From: Ferruginibacter sp.
GTDB taxonomy: Bacteria; Bacteroidota; Bacteroidia; Chitinophagales; Chitinophagaceae
DNA: 8,011 bases
Reading direction: 5' to 3'
Assembly: GCA_025362765.1 (NCBI GenBank)
Contig: JANYFI010000690.1
Coordinates: 1 to 8,011 of the forward strand
Shown: one piece after another, positions 1 to 6,540 of the stretch
Layout of the letters: each line of letters starts with the position of its first letter
How positions within the stretch are numbered: position 1 is the first letter of the stretch
Position numbers and translations under genes: made by a program
The notes under the pieces: generated by a model
Told to the model about the DNA's origin: nothing
What the model saw: the letters and a program-made list of their open reading frames with translations, nothing else
Database searches by the model: none

Positions 1-128
1 GCTGGCGTGGTCTAACAGGTATGTAGTTACCTCTTTTTGCGAGCAATGACTGGTAGGGGATGTCAGCTTACGAAAATGAACACCATAAAATATTTTACCT
101 TCCGCCAATAATAAAATAAAACAAAATT

Positions 129-2213
129 ATGTTGAAATTGCTCGTTTCGATTGTAACATCAGGTATCCTGTTGCCGGCCTTTGCTGCTAATATCAATATT
201 TATGTATTACCTGGCGGAAGCGGGAATGGTTCAGCGCAAGCGCCCACTACTTTACAAAAAGCAATAGCCATGCTGCCCGGTTTAAAGAAATCAAACCCAA
301 AAGGCACCATTACTATTTTTCTCAATGATGGAACATACAACCTGGACCAACCGATCCTGATGACACCTGAAAATGGTGGCACCGGTGAATTGCAAATTAT
401 TTTTAAGGCTATGCCAAATGCGCATCCTGTGGTAAGTGGCGGACAACAAATTTTTATGCAGGGAACCAACATTTTATCTGTAAAAGTTCCGCATGCTGAT
501 AGCACAAAACCTTTTGATTTGTACATCAATGATAAAAGAGCCGTAAGGGCAAGAACACCGAATATTGATCATTATTTCACGCTGGGAAAAGTAATCAATG
601 TTCCCGATAGTCAACATGAATTACGATTCACACAGCAAATTCAAATGCCATTAACGGAGTTTAAAACACTCGCATCATTACCTGCAAATGATGTGCAAAA
701 AGTTTGGTTCAATATGTATCACAAGTGGGATAATACTATGCGGACCATTGATTCATTAAATCCGCTTAATAACTCATTTTATTCAACCGGCGTTATAAAT
801 GGCGATTGGGCATTAATAGATAAACCAGCGCTGTTTTATGTTGAAAATTATCCCGCTGCATTAGACACCACCAACGAATGGATACAGCAAAATGATACGA
901 TTAAATATATCCCGGGCGAAAATGTAAATGCAAAGGAGGCCGTCATCCCCGTGTTGGAAAAACTACTGATTATACAAGGTGATTCAACGCATCCCGTAGA
1001 AAATATGTTGTTTGAGGGCATCGCATTTAAATATTGCAATTATCTTTTTAAGGGCTACGAAGCATACCAGGCCGCCCAGGAAATTGATGCGGCTATAATG
1101 GTTGACAATGCGCAAGGTATTCGCTTCAACCATTGCGAAGTTGCACATACCGGGCAATACGCCCTTTGGTTAAGAAAAGGAGTGCAGCATTGTGCAATTA
1201 CCAACAGCTACCTGCACGATTTGGGGGCCGGTGGTATCAGGATTGGGGAAACGGTTATTCGCGAAAACAAGGCTCAATGGACATCTTACAATAAAGTGGA
1301 CAATTGCATTATACATTCCGGCGGATTGGACTTCCCTTCGGCAGTCGGGATCTTTATCGCTCAATCCGGGAATAATATGATTGCTCATAATGATATCGGG
1401 GATTTCAGGTACACCGGTATTTCAGTGGGCTGGGTTTGGGGATATGCGTTTAGCCCTTCGGTAAATAACAAAATAATCTACAACCACATTCATCATATTG
1501 GATGGGGTGTATTGAGTGATATGGCCGCCGTTTATACATTGGGTATCTCTAACGGAACGGAAGTAAGCCATAACCGGGTAAACGACATCTATTCTTATGA
1601 CTATGGTGGATGGGGGCTTTATACAGACGAAGGTTCATCAAATATTTTGCTGGAAGACAACCTGGTATACCATACTAAAACAGGCGGCTTTCACCAGCAT
1701 TATGGTGAAAATAATATTATAAGAAACAACATTTTTGCTTTTAATAAAAAATTCCAGGCACAGTTCTCAAGGGTGGAAAAACATCACAGCCTGGATTTTA
1801 AAAACAATATTATATTAACTGATAAAGGCTATTTATTGCAAGGTGCCTGGCAAACCGGAAACGTCACTCTCGATAGCAATTGCTATTGGAATATGAATAA
1901 TAAAAAAGTTGCTTTCATTCAATCTACCGGGGCTTATGGCGCTAATCCCGAAAATTATTTCACGTTGAAAGAGTGGCAGCAAAAGAGTGGAAAGGATTTG
2001 CATAGCCTCCTGCAGGACCCCGGATTTGTCAATGCAACAGCGTATGATTTTAGATTTAAAAATCGCTCAGCAATAAATAAGATCGGCTTTAAATCCTTTG
2101 ATATTAATACGGCAGGAGTCACAGGAGCCAGGGCATGGAAAGAATTGGCAAAATTACCTACAACCGTTATTGAAGCATTTAATTCATCCGTTGTTAGAAA
2201 CATGTTACAATAG
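129..2213 (+). CDS. Secreted right-handed parallel beta-helix protein, GH141-like candidate glycoside hydrolase
   Basis: The 694-residue product starts with a Sec signal peptide (hydrophobic residues 2-16, likely cleavage after AFA at 17-19), so it should act in the periplasm or outside the cell. Directly after it comes a beta-helix N-terminal cap (IYVLPGGSGNGS, then a TLQKAI helix), as in pectate-lyase-fold enzymes. An inserted region at about residues 110-280 precedes short rungs rich in N-x-I/V repeats at about 290-620. The stretch around H340 (HTGQYALWL) followed by HDLGAGGIRIG resembles GH141 alpha-L-fucosidase/xylanase-type proteins. Acidic residues D464 (SDMAAVYTLG) and D500/E501 (YTDEGSS) sit in conserved-looking rungs and are candidate catalytic residues by inference. 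There is no carbohydrate-binding module, no T9SS tail and no SusC/SusD partner in view. The ATG at 129 is preferred because it begins a good signal peptide; its leader is AT-rich without a Shine-Dalgarno sequence. Nothing codes convincingly in 1-128. The fold is secure; the GH141 assignment and substrate are not. Confidence 0.88.
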   Translation: MLKLLVSIVTSGILLPAFAANINIYVLPGGSGNGSAQAPTTLQKAIAMLPGLKKSNPKGTITIFLNDGTYNLDQPILMTPENGGTGELQIIFKAMPNAHPVVSGGQQIFMQGTNILSVKVPHADSTKPFDLYINDKRAVRARTPNIDHYFTLGKVINVPDSQHELRFTQQIQMPLTEFKTLASLPANDVQKVWFNMYHKWDNTMRTIDSLNPLNNSFYSTGVINGDWALIDKPALFYVENYPAALDTTNEWIQQNDTIKYIPGENVNAKEAVIPVLEKLLIIQGDSTHPVENMLFEGIAFKYCNYLFKGYEAYQAAQEIDAAIMVDNAQGIRFNHCEVAHTGQYALWLRKGVQHCAITNSYLHDLGAGGIRIGETVIRENKAQWTSYNKVDNCIIHSGGLDFPSAVGIFIAQSGNNMIAHNDIGDFRYTGISVGWVWGYAFSPSVNNKIIYNHIHHIGWGVLSDMAAVYTLGISNGTEVSHNRVNDIYSYDYGGWGLYTDEGSSNILLEDNLVYHTKTGGFHQHYGENNIIRNNIFAFNKKFQAQFSRVEKHHSLDFKNNIILTDKGYLLQGAWQTGNVTLDSNCYWNMNNKKVAFIQSTGAYGANPENYFTLKEWQQKSGKDLHSLLQDPGFVNATAYDFRFKNRSAINKIGFKSFDINTAGVTGARAWKELAKLPTTVIEAFNSSVVRNMLQ

Positions 2214-2614
2214 ATGCAGTTACTTTAAATCCGGATTGTCTGATTGAGTTCCGGCGGAACAGATGGTCTTGTTGCCCAACAACCGAATCGAACGCTAAAA
2301 AAGCTGCCACTAAAAATAGTACCTTTCATCAGTGGAAACTTATACCATGTATTGGCTTCAGTTTTACTCACTGGCGCAAGCTTGGTAGAAAAGGCATTGT
2401 GAGTTGGCCATGCTTCTGACGGACAACAAAAAGACCTGACAGATAGTGAGCTATATTGCTAATAATCAAATTTCATCAAGGCTGAATTGAAAGAAAACAA
2501 AAAGTGCCGGCAGCATTTTAACTATGCAGCAGGGGTGGCTGTTTTGCTGCCCTTACATACAAAAGACTGCACCGTATAATTAACAGCAGTGCAGTCTTTT
2601 AAAAAAAGTATTTA
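2214..2614. other. Gene-free convergent intergenic region
   Basis: This 401-base stretch lies between convergent genes, and I see no credible reading frame in it. It holds a small hairpin just after the beta-helix gene (arms GTTCC 2248-2252 and GGAAC 2256-2260) that has no T-run, so it is a poor terminator candidate. GGCAGCA at 2509-2515 can pair with TGCTGCC at 2545-2551, and GCAGCA at 2526-2531 competes for the same partner. The strong hairpin at 2561-2600 is listed separately. No gene remnant could be recognised. Confidence 0.6.
2561..2600 (-). terminator. Intrinsic terminator of the ferritin-like operon, possibly bidirectional
   Basis: AAAAGACTGCAC (2561-2572) and GTGCAGTCTTTT (2589-2600) form a perfect 12-bp stem around a 16-base loop, beginning 14 bases past the stop codon of the minus-strand ferritin-like gene. 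Read on the minus strand, the 3' arm ends in TTTT. On the plus strand it also ends in TTTT, so it could back-stop transcripts from the beta-helix gene about 350 bases upstream. The U-run is short, which leaves some doubt about efficiency. Confidence 0.75.
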
Positions 2615-3460
2615 TCAGGCAAAGAAAGGGGTAACAATAGCTACCACCTGGTCTTTTGTCAGCGGCTCATCAAAAGCTTCGCTGGCTTCATTTGCTGCAA
2701 TGGCAAAACCATTTAAATTGGTAATTTCAATGCCAGCCTGGGTGGTAAGTTCTTCCCCTGCATAGCTTGCATCAACGGCATGCGTAGCAATACCACTTTG
2801 GTTTAACGTGATCCACGGCTGCAGTAATACCCCTGGCGGTACCAGTAAACCACTGCGCCTGCGCATTTCACGCAAATGAGCGGCATGCCTTGCTTCTACA
2901 GAGTGAATCTGCAATGCGGCACGCAATACTTCATTACTTGAATATACGTTTGCCGCCTGTCCCTTATAGGCACGTACGCCTGTATCTTCAAAGGTCTGGG
3001 CAACTGCCAGCATTACACCATAGTCTGTAAACACAGTAGGGAAGGTTCCTTTTGCAGTAAAATCAAAAGAGGCGGCGGTAAAGCTCACAGGTGTATCACC
3101 TAACGATGTTATAACCGATCTTAAAAAAGCCACGTGCGCCACTTCATGGTTTTTTATGGTGGTTAATGCACCCATTGCAGCCGCTGTAGGAATAATACCT
3201 GACACTACTGCCTTCTTGTAAAATTCAGATTCAATATACTCCAGCGTAAGGGCGAAATTTAATACATCAGTGATGGCGCTTGTTGGGCTGCCTGCATAGG
3301 CTTTGTTAAACATGCCTCCTATTGCTACAGGCAATGCAGCAAGCGATAATTTTCCTGAAAAGTTTAAAAAACTTTTCATAGCGCTACGGCGGGTATCAAG
3401 TTTTGCATATACTTCCGGATCTGTTTTTTCTATTTCTTCTATTATGTTTGAAAATTTCAT
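2615..3460 (-). CDS. Exported ferritin-like (Ferritin_2-type) protein with twin-arginine-type signal
   Basis: This 281-residue protein carries a four-helix ferritin-like domain (about residues 62-205). The helices supply a plausible diiron set: E77 (LEYIESEFY), E106 and H109 (NHEVAH), E158 (TFEDTG) and E189 and H192 (VEARHAAH). The N-terminus has a long polar n-region, then TRRSAMK (residues 23-29), a hydrophobic stretch to about residue 49 and a likely cleavage after AYA (54-56). This reads as a Tat signal, which would suit a protein exported folded with its metals. The C-terminal part, about 205-281, is less characteristic. The family occurs as adjacent pairs in many Bacteroidota; its activity is not established, and iron binding is inferred from the ligands. 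It is the second gene of an operon, 11 bases after its paralogue. It could alternatively be a metal-free structural or desiccation-related ferritin-like protein. Confidence 0.88.
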   Translation of the reverse strand: MKFSNIIEEIEKTDPEVYAKLDTRRSAMKSFLNFSGKLSLAALPVAIGGMFNKAYAGSPTSAITDVLNFALTLEYIESEFYKKAVVSGIIPTAAAMGALTTIKNHEVAHVAFLRSVITSLGDTPVSFTAASFDFTAKGTFPTVFTDYGVMLAVAQTFEDTGVRAYKGQAANVYSSNEVLRAALQIHSVEARHAAHLREMRRRSGLLVPPGVLLQPWITLNQSGIATHAVDASYAGEELTTQAGIEITNLNGFAIAANEASEAFDEPLTKDQVVAIVTPFFA

Positions 3461-3471
3461 AAAAATAATTT

Positions 3472-4215
3472 TTAAGAAGTAGGTAAATTAGTTGCGATAA
3501 TTTTTGTGTAAGTAAAGTTGCCTGCAATGGCAAGTACGTCAGCGGGTTTACGGGCTGCGTCGAGACCATTGGCATCAATTACCGAGCTGTCAGCAAAACT
3601 TCCATACTCAAGCATATCCCTGATGGCTGCTGCGTGTCTTGCCTCTACCGACACAATTTTACCTGCAATCAACAGGTAAGTTGTATTTTGTATTAACTCA
3701 CCGGCTCCATTATACGCAGAAACTCCTAAGTCTTCAAATGCCTTGGCAGCATTCAATACACTTGTACGGCTGTTAAAATTAATGGAAGAAAAGTTTGGTA
3801 TCAGGCCGCCAATACGTTGATCGCCTATAGCATTTTTAAAAAATTCACGGTGGCCGATTTCATGATCCCTGATATCTTTCAGGTACTCCATTTCTTTTGT
3901 TGAAAGGCCGCTGCATGGATTGGCAATTACCTTAGTGTAAAATGCGGCTTCCAATTGCTCAAGGGCATAGGCATAGTTTAATATTCCTATGTCGCCGCTG
4001 CCAAGATTTACTACTTCTTTTGGTCCGTCATCTCCGTGTCCATGTCCATGGTCATAGGGTGGAATATTATGCGGGTCTTTTTTACAGGCGGTGCCTAATA
4101 AAATTAACGAGGCTGAAAGACCGGCATAGGTTAAAAAGTTTTTACGTGATACAGCATTAACCGGGGGAGTTTCCAAATTAACCAAGTCGCTTGGTTCGCT
4201 TACATTTTTTGGCAT
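3472..4215 (-). CDS. Ferritin-like lipoprotein with His-rich linker
   Basis: The product is 247 residues from the ATG at 4215. This start puts SRKNFL (23-28), a hydrophobic segment (31-40) and a lipobox-like LLGTAC with C44 in normal signal-peptide positions; an ATG at 4302 would add 29 residues with a second hydrophobic patch and is less likely. After C44 comes a short linker with DHGHGHGDD (55-63), a probable metal-binding tract. The ferritin-like four-helix domain follows, with candidate diiron ligands E89 (LEQLEAAFY), E119 and H122 (DHEIGH), E161 (AFEDLG) and E191 and H194 (VEARHAAA). It should be anchored to the periplasmic face of a membrane. It is a diverged paralogue of the next gene 11 bases downstream, probably co-transcribed and possibly forming a hetero-oligomer with it. 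Metal storage, iron oxidation or oxidant defence are all possible; none is shown by the sequence. Confidence 0.85.
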   Translation of the reverse strand: MPKNVSEPSDLVNLETPPVNAVSRKNFLTYAGLSASLILLGTACKKDPHNIPPYDHGHGHGDDGPKEVVNLGSGDIGILNYAYALEQLEAAFYTKVIANPCSGLSTKEMEYLKDIRDHEIGHREFFKNAIGDQRIGGLIPNFSSINFNSRTSVLNAAKAFEDLGVSAYNGAGELIQNTTYLLIAGKIVSVEARHAAAIRDMLEYGSFADSSVIDANGLDAARKPADVLAIAGNFTYTKIIATNLPTS

Positions 4216-4630
4216 ACAATTTTTTTTATGATGATAAAATAATAAAATACCACAACCAACGGGTTGAATAAAAAGAATGGAATTTGATATAAGACTGAAC
4301 AAAAAGGAAAAGGCACAGCCTAAAAAAACGGGAATTGATAGAGCGCAGATTAAAAATTATCTTAAAACATTTGTCGCTGCAGCAACGGATATGTTAAGTA
4401 TATCTTGAGTTACGTAATAAGGATTTTACTGGATTTACTTTTTTAAAAAAAAGTTAAAATAGGTTACTGCCTTGTAAATGTCCAGGTTTTATTCAATCAG
4501 GGCATTTGCATAAACTGTCGCTCAATGATCATTGAAGTTTGTAAAAAAATATTCTTGAAATGGAGCCATTGTCTTAAAAAAATTTCAGCAAAAGCATCGA
4601 CAGTAATTAAAAGCAACGTGCGGTATAAAG
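4216..4630. other. Intergenic region: operon end and leader of the ferritin-like pair
   Basis: This 415-base AT-rich region should contain the promoter of the ferritin-like operon, reading leftward, and the terminator of the operon on its right. I could not find a convincing Bacteroidota TAnnTTTG/-33 promoter pair near the start at 4215. An AT-only near-palindrome lies around 4438-4455 (ACTTTTTT followed by AAAAAAAAGT). No reading frame in it looks like a real gene; the in-frame extension to 4302 is treated as leader. Confidence 0.5.
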
Positions 4631-4654
4631 TTACCTCCAGACTATGTTGCTTTT
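4609..4654 (-). terminator. Candidate terminator whose 5' arm lies inside the DUF5777 gene
   Basis: AAAAGCAAC (4609-4617) and GTTGCTTTT (4646-4654) make a perfect 9-bp stem. On the minus strand the upstream arm is made of codons for the last residues of the DUF5777 protein (AKSN), the stop codon at 4631 sits in the 28-base loop, and the downstream arm runs out as GTTGCTTTTAATT. The position at the end of a four-gene operon supports a terminator role, but the loop is long and the U-run short. Confidence 0.5.
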
Positions 4655-5548
4655 GGCATGTTTTGATATTTTAAAATCACGGGAGATGTTGAAACCAAAA
4701 TAAATATCCCCTTTGCTCCAGCTACCAGCGGTTTGCGTTAAATATTGCGATTCTACCATGCTTTGTGAATTACTAAGTACCAATTGAAAAACATGGCCAC
4801 CTGTTTCAATATCGTATCCCAGTGAAAAAGAATTTTTTGCCTTAGTAGAAACAACCTGGTTATCGGGTAAATAATTGTATTCAATATTAATACTCGAACG
4901 CTTCGTTACTTTCACCCGCAAACCGCTCCCGATAACAAACAGATTGCTTTTATCATACACTGTTGGTACAAGGTTATAATGTAAATACGTGGGAACAATT
5001 TGTAAAGACAGCCTGCGGTTTATTTTTTTTGCAATCAACAGCTGGCCTGTGTAAGCCGTTCTGTAATTGGCATTGAGGTAAGGCTTATCAGGTATTTTCT
5101 GCGTGTAGTTGCAAATGGTTCCCAATACACTTACCGATACCGGTATTTTGCCGGAACCATCTGTTTGCCGTAACAATTTATATTTCAGGTAGCCATCAAA
5201 TGTTTTCAAATAAGAACTTCTGCCAACACCTGCCGCCAGGCGGTCAGTAATTCCATAATCAAAACCCAACCGTAACGTGGCATTATCTAGGCCAAAAAAA
5301 TTGTACGACCCGCTATTTAACTGGCCAAACCGGTGTTGTATCACAAAGCTCAAAGCGCCTTTGGCCGGTTGCTCTATAGTTTGCATATTCACTATATGGG
5401 TAGCTTTAAAAGTACCTGTAACGTATGTTCGCTTTGCATTTGAATACAATGAATCATTCAGCATATTTAGCAGCGTACTATCCTGGGCATTTGCATACTT
5501 TATTCCTGTTACAAAAATCAGCAGGCATAAAATCGATTTGATTGGCAT
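4631..5548 (-). CDS. DUF5777-family outer-membrane beta-barrel protein
   Basis: This 305-residue protein has a signal peptide (hydrophobic 5-16, cleavage probably after ANA at 19-21, leaving an N-terminal Gln). The mature part is dominated by alternating amphipathic strands typical of an outer-membrane barrel. Hallmarks of DUF5777 are visible: PAKGALSFVIQHRFG at 61-75, FFGLDNA at 84-90, and GRSSYLKTFDG starting at 109, then a basic KYKLLRQ run. The last strand-like segment (IYFGFNISRDF) is followed by a short basic tail. The family has no established biochemical role. It is the last gene of the operon, six bases after the YceI gene, which suggests tight coupling. With periplasmic YceI and cytochrome partners, a channel or docking site at the outer membrane is an inference only. 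The start at 5548 is the first ATG giving a signal peptide. Confidence 0.88.
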   Translation of the reverse strand: MPIKSILCLLIFVTGIKYANAQDSTLLNMLNDSLYSNAKRTYVTGTFKATHIVNMQTIEQPAKGALSFVIQHRFGQLNSGSYNFFGLDNATLRLGFDYGITDRLAAGVGRSSYLKTFDGYLKYKLLRQTDGSGKIPVSVSVLGTICNYTQKIPDKPYLNANYRTAYTGQLLIAKKINRRLSLQIVPTYLHYNLVPTVYDKSNLFVIGSGLRVKVTKRSSINIEYNYLPDNQVVSTKAKNSFSLGYDIETGGHVFQLVLSNSQSMVESQYLTQTAGSWSKGDIYFGFNISRDFKISKHAKSNIVWR

Positions 5549-5554
5549 ATTATT

Positions 5555-6097
5555 TTATTTAAGGTTACAATCTATTTGCACATTTACACTTATTGCTTTG
5601 GCTATTTTATCCCTTACAAGAGCAGGGATACTAATATTATAATCTTCGGGCTTTATTTTGAACATTGACTTTGCCAGAATTTTTTTTTCTTTTACTTCTA
5701 ATGTTGCAGGCTCTTCTATTGATTTTGTTATACCATGCATAGTAAGATTGCCCTTTACCATTACATTATATATTCCGTCTTTATTAAGCTGCACATCACC
5801 GGTATACGATCCTGAAAAACTTGCTTTGGGGTATTTATCACTTTCCATATAGTTCTCGTTAAAGTGCTCCTGCATTAATTCCCTTGGAAATAGAAATCCT
5901 TTTATCAATAAAGTAAAAGCGATATTTTTTTTTGCGGCATCTATTACGGCATACACCTGATTATTTTCTGCATTGATATCTTCCAAAGGCATTTTAGAAT
6001 AAAATCCAATAACGCCCGTCCGTGTTAGATATAACTGACTATATCCGGTAAAAGACATAATTGTCAGTAAAGAAAAAGTCAATAAAAGCGCTTTCAT
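5555..6097 (-). CDS. YceI-family periplasmic lipocalin-like protein
   Basis: This 180-residue protein has a signal peptide with probable cleavage in GYSQ (18-21). The mature domain of about 160 residues is the usual YceI length. Recognisable YceI features are LMQEHFNENYMESDKYP (74-90), the following SFSG strand, and GNLTMHGITK (116-125). Members of the family form a lipocalin-like beta-barrel with a long hydrophobic pocket, and some bind polyisoprenoid or quinone-like lipids. The N-terminal part reads FYSKMPLEDINAEN (32-45) in place of the common W-x-x-D-x-x-H-S pattern, so this is a divergent subfamily and its ligand may differ. It lies 28 bases after the heme lipoprotein gene and 6 bases before the DUF5777 barrel gene. 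A periplasmic carrier of a lipid or redox cofactor is the best guess. Confidence 0.92.
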   Translation of the reverse strand: MKALLLTFSLLTIMSFTGYSQLYLTRTGVIGFYSKMPLEDINAENNQVYAVIDAAKKNIAFTLLIKGFLFPRELMQEHFNENYMESDKYPKASFSGSYTGDVQLNKDGIYNVMVKGNLTMHGITKSIEEPATLEVKEKKILAKSMFKIKPEDYNISIPALVRDKIAKAISVNVQIDCNLK

Positions 6098-6125
6098 ATT
6101 CTCAGATTTAGTGTGACCAATTTGT

Positions 6126-6506
6126 TTAATTATTTTTTGATCCCTGGTTTACCCAGGCAATGATTCGGTTGATTTCGCAAGCTGATATTTTTTGTGCCTG
6201 ACCGTAAGGCATGGGAATATATCCGGGTGCATGGGTAACATTGCCAACTAAATAACCATTGTTGGCCCATTTTGAAAGATTTACATATCCTTCAAGTAAT
6301 ATGCCGCCGCTACCTCCGGTATTGCCAGCGCCGTGACAACGATAGCAATTGGTTTGTAGAATAGCCACTATATCAACACTGTACTTTACATTAGTTGTGT
6401 CGCAATTATTTATTGGAAACATGTCTTCGCTTTTTTTAGTACAGGAAACCATTATAGTAATTATAGCGAACATTATTGCCACACAAATACCAGTATATTT
6501 TTTCAT
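6126..6506 (-). CDS. Monoheme c-type cytochrome lipoprotein
   Basis: This 126-residue protein begins with a lipoprotein signal (hydrophobic 9-20, lipobox IMVSC with C22) followed by the polar tether TKKSED. A single CXXCH heme-attachment motif, CYRCH, lies at 54-58 after the helix-like VDIVAILQTN. M99 in the Y-I-P-M-P stretch is the likely distal heme ligand, as in class I cytochromes c. The end (ISACEINRIIAWVNQG) is the usual C-terminal helix. C35 and C110 lie outside the heme motif and could form a disulfide bracing the small domain. The protein should be membrane-anchored in the periplasm and shuttle one electron. It lies 34 bases after the OB-fold gene and 28 bases before the YceI gene, consistent with one transcript. 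Its partners are unknown; similar small domains occur at the ends of larger planctomycete-type cytochromes. Confidence 0.9.
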   Translation of the reverse strand: MKKYTGICVAIMFAIITIMVSCTKKSEDMFPINNCDTTNVKYSVDIVAILQTNCYRCHGAGNTGGSGGILLEGYVNLSKWANNGYLVGNVTHAPGYIPMPYGQAQKISACEINRIIAWVNQGSKNN

Positions 6507-6540
6507 CAGCGTATTATTTGATAGTGAAGTTGTATGTGCA

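Noticed and set aside
1..128. Possible tail of an upstream gene or a promoter before the beta-helix gene
   Set aside because: Short open stretches end at 15 and 49 but are too short to recognise, and no TAnnTTTG box with a correctly spaced -33 element could be found.
2231..2260. CCGGA/TCCGG and GTTCC/GGAAC inverted repeats after the beta-helix gene
   Set aside because: The stems are only 5 bp and no T-run follows, so they do not make a believable intrinsic terminator.
3396..3578. Minus-strand frame bridging the two ferritin-like genes
   Set aside because: It overlaps the end of one gene and the start of the next in another frame and shows no domain; a chance frame.
4216..4302. N-terminal extension of the His-rich ferritin-like lipoprotein to an ATG at 4302
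   Set aside because: It would place 29 extra residues with a second hydrophobic patch in front of an already complete lipoprotein signal; the ATG at 4215 gives the normal layout for the family.
4438..4455. AT-only near-palindrome ACTTTTTT followed by AAAAAAAAGT
   Set aside because: Runs of A and T of this kind are expected by chance in this AT-rich spacer; there is no supporting context.
5277..5642. Plus-strand open frame of 121 codons
   Set aside because: It lies antisense across the DUF5777 and YceI genes, both of which have strong family matches; its translation has no recognisable domain.
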